A DNA stretch of 64,000 nucleotides from Bisporella sp. PMI_857. Its lineage: Eukaryota; Ascomycota; Leotiomycetes; Helotiales; Helotiaceae. Shown here in pieces: positions 31,157-42,552 of this stretch. Below the pieces are notes generated by a model, which searched no databases, was not told the DNA's origin, and saw only the letters and a program-made list of their open reading frames with translations. The stretch covers positions 744,001-808,000 of the forward strand of contig JAJSPD010000014.1 in the NCBI GenBank assembly GCA_021307315.1. The letters run 5' to 3'. Both the position numbers and the translations under genes were made by a program. Position 1 is the first letter of the stretch. Each line of letters opens with the position of its first letter.

Positions 31157-33398
31157 TGGGTCGTAATGAGGCTGGGGGAGGTCTGATGAAGGCGAGCTCG
31201 AGGCAATCTATATAAAGTTTGGGTCAGCCAGCCCTCGGAAATCAAAGGGGGGGGGGGGGCAAAGAGCATTCGAAGTGGCCCCTAGCATTAATGTCTTCTC
31301 ACTAAAGCCAACAAGTTGAAGCTTGCGAGAGCTGCTGCGTCGACTCGAGCCCCCTGGCATACAACTCTCTCATGTGAACAAGGCAAGACCTAAAGCTGTC
31401 AAGCCTATACATACCTAGCACAAGGACCTGAGGATTAGAAGCCCGAGCATTAGCTTCTGTCTTATATAGTATGCACGCGGCGCGATCTACGACGGTAGAA
31501 GCTCTTAGGACCAAGGAAATAGGTATCAATGGGTGGTGACCACACACATATAGATTCAGGCAGAGGACAATTGCACAGCTCGGTCCAGACCTGACGTAGA
31601 TATATGGCGTGGAGGCTGTAAACAAGCGGATATTGATCGTGCAATATATTCTATATTAGAAATCACGGTAGATTCAGAGAAGCAGGAGCCCCTACTTGAA
31701 TCTAAAACAGGCATCATGTTAGGGTTGCAATCACCACAATTGACAAAAAAATCCATGAGGAAGCTTACTTACAGAGCAGATGATATTAAGTCGGAGTTGA
31801 ATAGGCATAGTTGTGCGGCCGTCGGTGAGGAGGCCGGCGGTGAGCAGACCGCTAGCGTGATGGCTTCTGATGTGCCCAAAATCGCTTAGTGCCAAAATGG
31901 TCTTGGCAGTATAACCAACCAAGATACGTCCACTGGGATTGGTGACTTGTTTAAGGCTAAGATTCTATACTTCTGAATAATTGCTGATCCATTAGTAGAG
32001 TCTAATCTCCTAATACTTAGTGATGCTGTAACTCACTCAGAGTGAGTTACAAAAGATCTTTGATAAGTGGAAGGGGCATGCAAAGAGGCGCAAGTCTTGT
32101 ATTGTTCGACGAGAACTGTGCGTCACTCCGGATTTGTAAAAAGTCCCAGACACTGCCGAGATTAAGTACATAGATGTATCACCTTTCAATGTACTTGATC
32201 TAGTGAATAAAAGCTCCTTGGAAGCATTTGGATCACTTGACTAGAGAGGCTTGTAGCTGGTTTCACCAAAACTTCACTTAGAGTTATTACTAAAATAAAT
32301 GCAGAGCAGATTCGCATACTCGAGGCGGGGAAAGTTGAAATGACTACATATTTTAATCTGTATATTTAGGAAAGCTGAAATATTTAGGAATAGCTTCAAA
32401 ACAAGAACTAATATTGAGCTGACCACATAAGCAGAATGAAACTTTAGTCGCCTCGTAGAATTTCTCAGTAGGATTTCGTGGGGTAGTAAACCCATAATTA
32501 CTATTACAATAAGTAAAGTGGTAGACTATCTCAACGATTTCCCCAAGTCAATATTGACCAAGTGTTAACAGTTAAAAGAGGAGTGACTGAGCAATCATAT
32601 GTTAAGCTTCTCAAGCTTAGAAACTTCACCATTGCCCCGTTTCAGATTGGGCCAGGGGCTTCGTCTCTAGGTTTCCGGTGCCATTGAGGGCTATTGTATT
32701 GTCAGGATTTGGCGACTGCGCCATCGGTGTTGGAAAAGAAGAGCCTTTGTATGGCTACCGACTACAATGTTACAATGTTGGTATCCAAGTCTATTTATGA
32801 AGCCTGTAGTTTTTGATGACATGGAGATGACTCCTTCTGGGAAACCAACCGAAGGAAGACCTGGCACAGACTGATCTGTTTGTTGCGAATAAACCGTTAG
32901 CTTGCATGGCAATCAAAGCTATTCCAGGATCTGTCTAGATATTTTGGGGCTCTTGGGCGGCTCCTACTATTCCTTCAGACCTCCTACGGCTCGAATCTCA
33001 GGTATCGAGCCTGAAGTGCTAGGGTTGTCAAGGGATCCAGGTATCTGCTCAGCCAGTACGACTCGTACCGGCAGACTGGGAAAGAATGTGCCGCCAGTGA
33101 CTGAGAGCAGTGAAGGGCGGACCTTCCAGCCACGCGAGCCCGGACTGCTTAGTTTGGAGAGAGCCTATCTTGGATGTGATGGTAATATATACAAGAACAG
33201 CCCCCTTCTATATTACAGCTTCTCCTTTTCATCAACATCTATCTCTGTATTCAGCTGCCTACCTTTTCCGAGATTCAAGCACACCCTTAAGTTCATTTTT
33301 CCCATTAACAACTCACTAAACACAAATGACCACTTCCAAGTACGTTTCATTTGAACTATCACCAACAAAAAGCCTATCCTTTTCATCTATACATCAAA
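31157..33398. other. Gene-poor AT-rich region
   Basis: 2.2 kb with no supported gene. Holds a 13-G homopolymer at 31247-31259 and many short random frames. The stretch 33180-33325 is pyrimidine-rich and looks like a leader for the decayed ORF that follows. Confidence 0.5.
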
Positions 33399-33940
33399 AT
33401 GGTCAACCACAAGACTTTCCTTTTCATTCCTCCCCTCATTTCCTACCCCACTTCTCTCTCCATCGATGATTTCAAGGCTCCATACCTCGAAGCTCGCGAA
33501 CAAGGCGCAATTTATAATGTTGCGAATATCTATAGCCGCGACCACAGTGACAAGTCTCGTACAGAGCTTGACCTTTGCGATAACAAGATTCATCTCAGAC
33601 ACGAGACGCCCCAGCGACTCAATATCAAGATCGGTGTAGGAAGAAGAAAAATAAGAACAAGGTCAAATATTCTCTCCGCCTCCCTCGCCCGGGAGCAGCT
33701 GTAAACGGTACACCGTGAATATTGAACAAAAATACCATCAACCCCTCTCACGTCGGCGCAACCGTGGAGTGCGTGGCTGGCCTATCCAAAACTCTGACGA
33801 ATCATTTGCTTGCAAGCCTAACAGGAGAGCTGTTCAAGACCAACTACCCGAGAATCTTGGCCAGGAAAGGTAGCCGAGCAGCAGAAGCCCCTACACGGTC
33901 AAAGCGACAGCAGCCAACCATATCCAGGGGATTCTATTAA
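33399..33940 (+). pseudogene. Possible decayed gene, unrecognised
   Basis: ATG 33399 opens a 101-codon frame (MVNHKTFLFIPPL ...). Near the end of that frame, a +1 shift inside an A-rich stretch gives KKKNKNKVKYSLRLPRPGAA, VNGTP, then a TGA, then LNKNTINPSHVGATVECVAG and so on to 33940. The joined reading has a gene-like composition, suggesting one protein of about 170 residues broken by a shift and a stop. I do not recognise a family. Could be chance; the upstream CT-rich leader is the main argument for a former gene. Confidence 0.3.
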
Positions 33941-36179
33941 CGGTGCACTTGGCTCTCAAGGCCGCAAGTCTAGTTCCAGTCATGCTACCTCCAATGGATC
34001 TATAAAGCCAAGTGCAGGACTAGGCAAGGAGCGGAAGAAGAAAACGTCGGAGGTGGCGATATAATGCACGTTGTTATGATTTGCACTCGGGTACAGATTT
34101 CTGTCTAATATTGCGGAGTATACGGAATTTAGGTACAAAAGTATCAATTTATTCATCTCATAAGTCATGTTATCTCATGGTCTAGCAGAGATTGAGATTC
34201 AACGTAGTTTCTCTTTGGGATCTCCACGAGATTTTCATAACAGCTCGTCGAAAATCATCCCCCTGACTAGATGGTGGAGCTCGTCATTTTTAGCCTTAGG
34301 TTATTATGTCAACGTCTCCATAAAGAATTAGTATTGAGGTTGATTTCATAGTTTGGGCATGCTTTTTACTTGCAGCGGTCTTCACAACTGTGCTTGTAGG
34401 AGCTGAAACGATGAGGTGCTATACCGTGAGAGGCTGGTTGGTTCTACTCTCGTACTAGAGACTTTTTGGAATGATTAGAACTATATGTTAGTTATTCAAC
34501 GTAAGGATCTTAGATCTTCAATTTCTCATACTTAGAATATTAAGCTGAGTTTCCATTTACGGAGAATAACTTGGAATTGAACGAAGCAGATTGAAAGTAG
34601 TCTTGACATTGCAGGTTAGGCTCTACGTTGGTATACAAGCAATATGATGGCTCGATACGGTTATCCATTGATTTGTTGTTAAAGTATAAGATCGTGAACC
34701 CATTTTACATCTATTCTGCGCTGTCAGGACCAAGTTTGGTGGATTCCACAACAAACCCAGAGGTCCATGTACACCACATGGATATCCTTGACTTGCCATA
34801 TACTAAACCTTCGTGACCCATCACGCTTCTTCTACTTTGCATTCAATTTTACTATCAGGCCAAAGTCACGAGAGTGCCATCACATTTAATCCGTTTTGAT
34901 CTTACATATCAGTCATCGTGTCTGCCGGCAGGTTGATTATGTCATCGTCATAATTTTCCTTCAATCAGTTTAAAAGCAAGTTGGAGGGGAAATAGGTGCA
35001 ATTGACCAATTCTTCGCGAATCATCTTGAGAAATTGTTTCTCCTCTTTGCCGATCTTTTGGGCAGCGCGTACCTTGGAAACATCACCGAGAGGATGGCTC
35101 TCCAAACTCCATCTGCTTTGCGCCAATGTCAAGAAAATTTAGCCCGTATTTGCTAGCTGGAGAGGAAGAAACTTGCGTATGTCATGTTCGATACTGTCGT
35201 GCACGCCGAGATGGTGCCCAATGTCTCTTAACTGCGGTAATGGGGCCATGTGTCGAAAAGCTTGCCGATGGAGCGAGCAAGAAAGCACCATGGTAGGGTG
35301 TGGCTCTACAGTTTATCAGGTCAGTTGAAATCTGGAACTAAGCAGGGAGAGTCTGGTTTCTCGAACAGCTGCTTGCTTTGTTGTTTAATGGCTGCGCCTT
35401 TAACCCTGAATAAGATGATGATAAAGGATTAAGAAACTATGTACAGCAATTATATTAATACTATAGCGTCATTCAACCGTTATTTAGGCGTAAGATGCGT
35501 TCTACGGAAAACTTTTAGATAACAATAGCTAGAGGTCCCTGGTTTTGCCATATTCTCACAAAGTCAGCTAGAGCAATGATTTATAAGTTTATTGTACAGG
35601 TATATAATTTATTTTTACCACCTTTCGTTACTACATAAGTATACTTTAGCTTAACCTGGTAGGGAGTCCTGAAATGTGTTATAGATTTGGAATGTGGTGT
35701 CAGGAATCGGCTTACGTAAGTAGGCCAAGGAGCTAGAAACATCTTCCCCTCATTTACAGCTCAGAACTGTAGATATCATCATTAAATAAAATAACGCTCA
35801 TACAAGCTTGTATCTCCATCACCGTGATACCCTTACAGATCCTCTAATTGATTCCTCTTGCCTGATAAACCCCATTTCTGACATGTGGAAACGAGAATAA
35901 GCGACCACGTGATACGGGGTAACCGCGATAGTGAGTTAAAGTAGAGACACTATTGACAACTGGAGGCATTCTGTGCTACGCCATAGAGAATTAGCTATAT
36001 AATCAAATCAATATTAAAAGCTGTCTATAACAGTTATAAATTCCTCACAACATGTCCAAGGTAGCAAAGCCGACCTGCGCTGTTCCAAGAACGAAAGTCA
36101 CCAGTCAGCGAGGGAGAAATCCTCTAAACAATTTTCTTCGATTCGATCTCCCACAAAGCATCGATACTCATAGCGGCCC
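33941..36179. other. Gene-poor AT-rich region
   Basis: 2.2 kb without a supported gene. At 35004-35231 a plus-strand frame of 75 codons with one internal TAG (35154-35156) has gene-like composition but no recognisable family. The rest is AT-rich with short random frames. Confidence 0.45.
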
Positions 36180-36856
36180 GAACGTTCCTTTATGCACCAT
36201 GCACGCTCCCAGCATGTCCCGACCCACATCGCTCACCTTTGGAGAATCCCGGTCAGCACGACGCACCGCCATTAACTGGCAATGGTGAAGTTAACCTACG
36301 GCTTCCGGCAAGCCTGCTAGGGCAACTCTCAGACGATGGCTAAACCTGCTATTTAGAATCGGCCATCGTTCGATTCCCCGCAGTCAACTGTGGGCCGAAT
36401 GATTTCGCTCGCAAGCAGTACTTCCTACTGCCTTTGCTCTACTTCAAACCACGCCAGACCAAGCTACTCGTCTTCATCACCATTTCCGATAAAGATAGCA
36501 AGAACACATTCCCTAATACGTTGGGCTCCATTATTCAACATGTGAAGTGCGCAAGCACAGAGTGGGAGCCTCTGGCCTTGTGGAAAGAGATCACTGTTGT
36601 TCTCTTGCGCACTTCCAAATGCCGAGAGCAACCTCTTCCACCTGATCCGGCCCTTTTCTCAATAGGACGGGGGGCGGGCCAAATCTACGAGGCACTGATA
36701 TCCCTGCTTCAATTTTCATTGTATGTACCAAAGCGAGTTCAATTGTTAACTTTATACCCCATTCTGCTTGACAGCACACAACAAAACTCAAACAACGCTT
36801 CACCAGCCAAGCACCTACGCCCTCTCCCGCTTTCTTACCAGTTGATATTTGTTTGA
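36180..36856 (+). pseudogene. Truncated chitin synthase relic
   Basis: In one frame (codons at 36344, 36347 and so on) the DNA reads GNGEVNLRLPASLLGQL, a TAA at 36341-36343, then VNCGPNDFARKQYF, RQTKLLVFITISDKDS, TLGSIIQHVK and LWKEITVVLL. This follows the start of the chitin synthase catalytic region: N-terminal strand, C.P.DF, the 'LLIAITYYNED' strand, the 'LHGVMQNI' helix and 'W.KIVVCLV'. The essential YNED acidic residues have become SDKD, and after 36605 similarity fades (a distant echo of QLIFCLK in YQLIFV at the stop). The remaining domains, about 700 residues with EDR and QRRRW, are absent. I see no splice sites that would rescue it. An old, truncated gene copy embedded in AT-rich DNA. 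Confidence 0.55.
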
Positions 36857-37600
36857 TTCTACGATCCCTCTCGCGGCCGGTGAAGCCGACATCCAGGCTG
36901 TACGCGCTTTCGCCGACGTGTTTGAAAGCTAAGTTTGTGGGTCACTGTTAAACCGGGCAGGCAAACTCAAGCGTAACGACGGTTATTTTTTTAGTTTTTT
37001 TTTTAGCTGCAATTCTGCGTGGGTTTCAGAGCCTTTTCACACACCTCTGTCATTCGGCCACGCGTCGGGAAACCGAGCCCCCCGCCCACAGAAAAGACAA
37101 CGTTCGTTCCTGGCACTTGGCCCGCCCGGCCAGGGATGAAAAGCTTAAGATACCGCGGAAAGCCATGGGTGAGGGATATGGGAGCGGCCGTGCCAGCATA
37201 TAGGTTGCATTTATTGCTGCATCAGTTTAAGGATATGTGGGTGGGCTCATAGAGTGGGGCAAGATATGGCTTGCTATTTGAGGCTATCTTAAACCTATGA
37301 AAGCGCAACTTAAATGTGGACAAGAAGGGTAGACATAATTTAAAGTGGATGGCACTCTATAGCTACCGTAACACTGCTCAAGTACGGCGTCCTATACCTG
37401 AGTAAGATGTGCCAGAGACGCCCACCTCAGAGAAGATCTAAGAATCCGCACACCCGTAGAAAATGAATCATGAAAAGCACCCACCATATTATGCTAGGAA
37501 CATCCAAAACCACCAGGGCAATCTCGAGAAGAAGTTTATGAATAGCAATAATTCATTAACGCTCAATTATACAGTTTCGCTAATTACAAAATAAACAAAA
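36857..37600. other. Intergenic
   Basis: 744 bases between the chitin synthase relic and the stop of the copper ATPase. AT-rich near 37220-37600, likely the ATPase 3' region. No gene seen. Confidence 0.5.
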
Positions 37601-40600
37601 TCATGCCGATATGGGCGTCTCTATGTTCTCCAGGGGGACGTATCCTTCCTCCGCCCTCCTCCTCGCGCCCGTCACGCTCCTGAACGCATCTCCTGCCTTT
37701 CCAACGAGGCCACCAAGACCCCATCCGCTCCCCTTCTTCCTTAAAATACCTTTCTCTTCTACTACTAAGTCATCCATCCACCGTGGTCTCTTCCAGAACT
37801 TTAGCAGTAGAGAGCTACCAACGACACTAACGCTGCTGAATGCCATTGCTGCGCCAGCAGCCATAGGATGTAGACTGTATCCAAATGGCAGGAAGATGCC
37901 CATCGCAAATGGGAGGCCAATGAGATTATACCCGCATGCCCAACTGAGGTTAAGCTTGATCCTTGTGAAGATGGATCTTGCCAAGGAGATTGAAGCAGGA
38001 ATATCCATAAGATCATTTGGCCGCATAAGCACAACATCCGCAGCCTCCATGGCCACATCTGTCCCGCTAGCCATCGCAATACCGACATCAGCAGTCGCTA
38101 GCGCAGGAGAATCATTAATTCCATCACCAACCATGGCAACACAATCACCTTCGGATTGGAAGCGGCGGATGAGCTCTTGTTTCTGGTCCGGTGTAACACC
38201 AGCGTGAACCTGCTTCGAGTCGATGCCAACGAGGCGCGCCACAGCGAGCGCGGTGGAGCGCTGATCACCTGTGACGATTGCGGTCTTAATTCCCATACGG
38301 TGTAAGGCGGCGATGGAGGCACGGGCGCTTTCTTTAATCGTATCGGACAAACATAGGTGCCCGGTGTATAAGCCATCAATGGCGATGAAGATATTCGTTG
38401 TGCCTGCGGATGCTTTCTTTGACGTGGAGGATTTCATATTTTCTTCCTCTGGTGCATCAATAGATGCTTGGGGCACGGTGATCCGGTTTTCTTGGAGAAA
38501 GTGGGCATTGCCAATAAGGATACGATAGCGTGTTCGTTCGGTGCTGGTGGCAGGCTCGACGAGGGCGCTGATACCTTTGCCAACACTAGACTCAAAGTCA
38601 CCGATGCTGCCGTCAATAGTGCCTTCGGCACCAAGTCCTAGTTCTTCCTTTGCAGCGGCAAGAATGGCTTTTCCTATAGGGTGTTCACTTCCCATTTCAG
38701 CAAGACCGAGAACCGACCACCACAATTTTCTTTTCCATTCACTCTCCTCCCATGTAGGTATTAGCTTGGAGCTTGCAATACTCATCCTACCAAGGGTCAG
38801 AGTGCCGGTCTTGTCCATGACAACTTTTGTGATTTTGGTTGCTGTCTCCAAGGCAGCACCTCCTTTGACTAGGATGCCATTCTCGGCGCCAACGCCGGTG
38901 CCAACCATGACAGCTGTAGGAGTAGCAAGACCAAGAGCACATGGGCAGGCAAAGACAATGACTGATATACATAGCTTGACGCATACCATGAACTTGCCTC
39001 CGCTAGAATCGTCAATGAAGATCTTGGGAGGATTTTTAAGCACGTGGCTCAGAATCATCCAGCTCGTAAAGGTAAGGAATCCAAGGAGAAGAATCGTAGG
39101 CACGAAATATCCAGCGATCATGTCGGCCAAGCGCTGAATGGGAGCTCTGGTCGTTTGAGCATCCTGAACTAACTTGACAATCTGACTGAGCTGTGTGTCT
39201 CTGCCAGCCCTAGTGACGCGGAAGTCGACTCTACCAGCACCATTGACCGTGCCTCCTATAAGCAAGCTACCCTTGCGCTTTTGAACAGGCATCGCTTCTC
39301 CTGTAACCATGCTCTCGTCAACATAAGTCTCACCTCTGGTGACAGTGCCATCGGCTGGAATCTTGTCGCCAGGTCGAAGAATGACGATATCGCCAACTTG
39401 TAATAGTTCAGTAGGGATTACCCTTTCTTCTGCAGCGTTTCCCTCTTGAGTAGGCTCCTTCGGCTCGTTAGCCCCAAGCTCCCATCCCTCAGCTGATTTC
39501 TCTGCCGCAATTGGGTCGACGTAGATAGTTGCCATGGATGGAGCAAGTGACATCAACCTGGAAAGAGCTTTCGAGGTCTGACCCTTAGCTCTATTTTCTA
39601 GGAAGCGGCCGAGACTGATGAACGTAATCAGCATACTACTGGTATCGAATATGGTGCTGGGTCGAGTATGGGGAGGCGCAAAGACAGACACAATCATAGC
39701 CGCTACACTGAAGAAAAAAGCAGCCGATGTTCCAAGAACAACAAGAACATCCATGGTTGGCGAGCCATGCTTCATAGACTTGTATGCAGAAATGTAAAAA
39801 CGCTTTCCAATGCCGAACTGGACGGGTATCGTAAGGACTAAGCACATAACATCACCTAGGTATAAACCTGGGAAAAACAAAACCATTCTGCCAAAATCTA
39901 TGACAGGGAATGCCATCGGAAGGACCATACTGATGAGAAGTATAGGGATGGCAAAGGCTAAAGATGTCTGAAAGGCAATTCGCCATTCTGTAATCTCTCT
40001 TGTCTTGGCCAGAGATTCAAGCTGAGCATTGTTGTCGCCGTTGTCTGCAACTAAAGCATTATATCCTTGTGCTTCGACTAATTCAACGAGTGCTCTGAGA
40101 CCAACAATGTTCGTCAAATGTGAAACATTCAATCGACCAGTAGCCAGACTAACCGTAGCCGAGTTAACGCCAGGCATGGACTGAAGTTTGGCCTCTAAAG
40201 CATTAGCGGCAGCCCCATCCCGAACACCAAAGATCTTGAATTGTGAGGTTGCAGTGGCTGAAGTTGCACTAGCGCTTCCAAGTTGAGTTGATACTATGCG
40301 GGCATCAAAACCTCTGTCATCGATAAGTTCTACAATCTTTTCTGCAGGCAGCTTCGCTGGGTCATGCACTATGACTGCTCGTTCGGCCAGTAGACTAATA
40401 TTGAATTGGATCAACCCGTCCAAGCCTTGGAAACCCCCTTCAACGGCAGATGTACACGCCCCACAGGTCATGCCCTCGATTGCAACTGTTGTGGTAGCGA
40501 CTTTGTCTTTTCTTCCGGATGATCCACCAGACGGGTCGGGACCGGTTGTAGGAGCGTTTTTCTGGGATTCCACAACCGTAGCGCCAAATCCTCTATCCTC

Positions 40601-41146
40601 GATGATCTCCACAATCTGCTCGGGGCTTAAGACGAGGGCATCATGCTCAATTACTGCTCTTTCGGCCAGCAAAGATATACTGAAGTGTACGACTCCCGGG
40701 ACATCCTTAAATCCTCCTTCTACTGCTGATGTGCAAGCGCCGCATGTCATTCCCTCCACGGCAATTGTGGTGGTGGTAGTTGTCGGCGCTCCCCCGTCTT
40801 GCTCGTCTGCGGCCTTTAAATACCCGTTCCTGTTGAACATGGGCGAAGGTAGGTCGGTAGCAAGCACTTCTGCATCGAATCCCCGATCCTCAATCGTCTC
40901 CTGTATCATTTCCGCCGATACCTTCTGCGGATCGTGAATTACCACTGCTCTCTCCATGACCAAGCTCACCGACACATTTCCGACACCGTCCATGCCCTTG
41001 AATCCGGATTCAACGGCAGAAGTACATGCGCCGCAGGTCATGCCGCCGACCTTCAACGTCGTTGTAGCCATATGCGCCGTGGTACTCGCAGCCTCTGGCT
41101 CCAACTCCAGCTCTCTAGGGGCAACTTTTAGGTATTTGGGCGCCAT
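37601..41146 (-). CDS. ccc2: Copper-transporting P1B-type ATPase (CCC2/ATP7 type)
   Basis: Single exon, 1181 residues. Three N-terminal HMA domains each carry GMTCGACTSAVE (about residues 35, 132 and 226), the Cu(I)-binding CxxC; a fourth HMA-like fold near residue 305 has lost the motif (GVRDGAAANALE). Eight membrane segments follow. Catalytic motifs in order: TGEAMP (actuator), CPC in FACPCALGLATPTA (metal path), DKTGTLT (phosphorylated Asp), SEHPIG (nucleotide-binding His) and GDGINDSPALA. In yeast and humans this pump moves Cu(I) from the chaperone ATX1 into the trans-Golgi to load multicopper oxidases such as laccases and FET3. The absence of introns in such a long gene is normal for this family in many fungi. 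High confidence in function; the gene name follows the yeast homologue. Confidence 0.95.
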   Translation of the reverse strand: MAPKYLKVAPRELELEPEAASTTAHMATTTLKVGGMTCGACTSAVESGFKGMDGVGNVSVSLVMERAVVIHDPQKVSAEMIQETIEDRGFDAEVLATDLPSPMFNRNGYLKAADEQDGGAPTTTTTTIAVEGMTCGACTSAVEGGFKDVPGVVHFSISLLAERAVIEHDALVLSPEQIVEIIEDRGFGATVVESQKNAPTTGPDPSGGSSGRKDKVATTTVAIEGMTCGACTSAVEGGFQGLDGLIQFNISLLAERAVIVHDPAKLPAEKIVELIDDRGFDARIVSTQLGSASATSATATSQFKIFGVRDGAAANALEAKLQSMPGVNSATVSLATGRLNVSHLTNIVGLRALVELVEAQGYNALVADNGDNNAQLESLAKTREITEWRIAFQTSLAFAIPILLISMVLPMAFPVIDFGRMVLFFPGLYLGDVMCLVLTIPVQFGIGKRFYISAYKSMKHGSPTMDVLVVLGTSAAFFFSVAAMIVSVFAPPHTRPSTIFDTSSMLITFISLGRFLENRAKGQTSKALSRLMSLAPSMATIYVDPIAAEKSAEGWELGANEPKEPTQEGNAAEERVIPTELLQVGDIVILRPGDKIPADGTVTRGETYVDESMVTGEAMPVQKRKGSLLIGGTVNGAGRVDFRVTRAGRDTQLSQIVKLVQDAQTTRAPIQRLADMIAGYFVPTILLLGFLTFTSWMILSHVLKNPPKIFIDDSSGGKFMVCVKLCISVIVFACPCALGLATPTAVMVGTGVGAENGILVKGGAALETATKITKVVMDKTGTLTLGRMSIASSKLIPTWEESEWKRKLWWSVLGLAEMGSEHPIGKAILAAAKEELGLGAEGTIDGSIGDFESSVGKGISALVEPATSTERTRYRILIGNAHFLQENRITVPQASIDAPEEENMKSSTSKKASAGTTNIFIAIDGLYTGHLCLSDTIKESARASIAALHRMGIKTAIVTGDQRSTALAVARLVGIDSKQVHAGVTPDQKQELIRRFQSEGDCVAMVGDGINDSPALATADVGIAMASGTDVAMEAADVVLMRPNDLMDIPASISLARSIFTRIKLNLSWACGYNLIGLPFAMGIFLPFGYSLHPMAAGAAMAFSSVSVVGSSLLLKFWKRPRWMDDLVVEEKGILRKKGSGWGLGGLVGKAGDAFRSVTGARRRAEEGYVPLENIETPISA

Positions 41147-42552
41147 GGTGAGATGCGATGTCTGCTCCGAGCAGCAGTCACTGGGTGGTGAGATGCCTCT
41201 CGGAGGAGGGTATTACGGATCGGGGCTCGTATGACTATGCAGGCGTCAGCCAACATTTGTAATAACAGGCAGAATAGCCACACACGGCAAATCAACGCCT
41301 TACCTACTTAATTTATATAATATTCACTTTACACGGTATGGACCAAGTCCTTTGAGAGCAGAAGACCAGCTCCCGCCGCGGATGGCTGTCCTGTTCCTTA
41401 TAAAGGTGTGTCGTTTCGGACCAGCTGCCCTAAGTTGGCTTCCTGCAACCTTTTTGGGGGAGCCTCTCGGCACGCCACAAGCGGACTCTTGATCCTTTCC
41501 CCCACGAAGGATCGACAACCAACGTGATATCCAGTCGGATTGCGATATTGCGACTAGGAAAAGAAGAAAAAAGGGGAAAATAGGTTTGCAAACAAATTCC
41601 AATGGGAGAGAAATTATGCAGAGAAAAGAGAGAGAGAGAGAGAGGTAGATAAAGAAAAGCGAAGTTGAGGAGCAATATAAGTGGATTATCGGCAAAATCG
41701 GGGGGGGTGTGTGTTTTGAAGGTGGTATTGTGCCAGACCAGGGGCCAGAGAGGGGCCGGTTTCCTTTTGCTTGTCCAAGTGTCTGTAGGGGGATTCGTGT
41801 CTCAAAGAGAGTTCATGTCCCAAAAAAGTATGTATGCGAAGGGGAGCGGGGAGGGGACAAATGCGTCAGCGTCAATGCTGAAATATGATAGTCGCTAGCT
41901 TGTACGATAAAAGTACATAATTGATATTTCCTGATCTGGGCTATCTCTCCAAAGCAGATACACAATGCTGCGTAAGCTCCAATCTCGCTACTTCTCATTC
42001 ATGGCTATGGCCATGTGCATGCTACGCTATGTATTCTTTTGTGAGCGTCGTCAGTCCTCGTTGACGACGTGACATGGGCTGTAGGTATTTAATTACCAGG
42101 GGGTGGTCCTGATATCACGAAAAGTTACGGAAGTAACCCTATGTACGGGGTGCTGCCAGTGTCCAATAGCACAGTACAGGACATATAAAACGAAAGGAGG
42201 GAAAAAAAACACAGGGGAAGGGCGAGACGGGAAGGCTACGGGCTGCCAAGTCGCACCATGGAGATCTCTCACTTGGTGGATTTTGGAAACATGGTCAAAC
42301 ATCAGAGCCCGGGACTAGTAAACTCTCACCGAATCACAACCAGTCAAGCTTTTGTTTTGACTTGTTCGTCTCATACAGCAAAGCCTCATCTGCAAATCAG
42401 AAGCCTGCTGTCCCTTCCTAGCCTGCGTTTTGCAAACTGGATCAGGCCAAGAATAACCCGAAGCCTCACATCTGTGTAACTATCGAACGGCAGCCTTGTG
42501 ACCCCAACAACAGCTTCTCTAGCTCTCTACCAAGCTCGTCCACAACTTCACA
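41147..42552. promoter_or_regulatory. Divergent region, copper ATPase / CSN7
   Basis: 1.4 kb. Contains (AG)9 at 41627-41644 and an 8-G run starting at 41700. Both promoters lie here. The short frames are C/T- or G/A-biased and look non-coding. Confidence 0.45.

Noticed and set aside
32902..33354. 150-codon open frame on the plus strand
   Set aside because: No recognisable motif, composition like its AT-rich surroundings and a CT-rich end typical of a leader; not supported as a gene.
34628..34816. Frame with YKQYDGSIRLSID, reminiscent of retrotransposon reverse transcriptase
   Set aside because: Only a few residues match and no further RT, RNase H or integrase motif follows; chance similarity is likely.
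36360..36390. GTTCGATTCC at 36368 looks like a tRNA T-loop
   Set aside because: The flanking bases do not form a T-stem, no anticodon arm or acceptor pairing is visible, and the segment lies in the chitin synthase relic frame.
37611..39137. Long plus-strand frames opposite the copper ATPase (for example 37611-38207 and 38541-39137)
   Set aside because: They mirror the codon pattern of the GC-richer ATPase gene and show no domain of their own.
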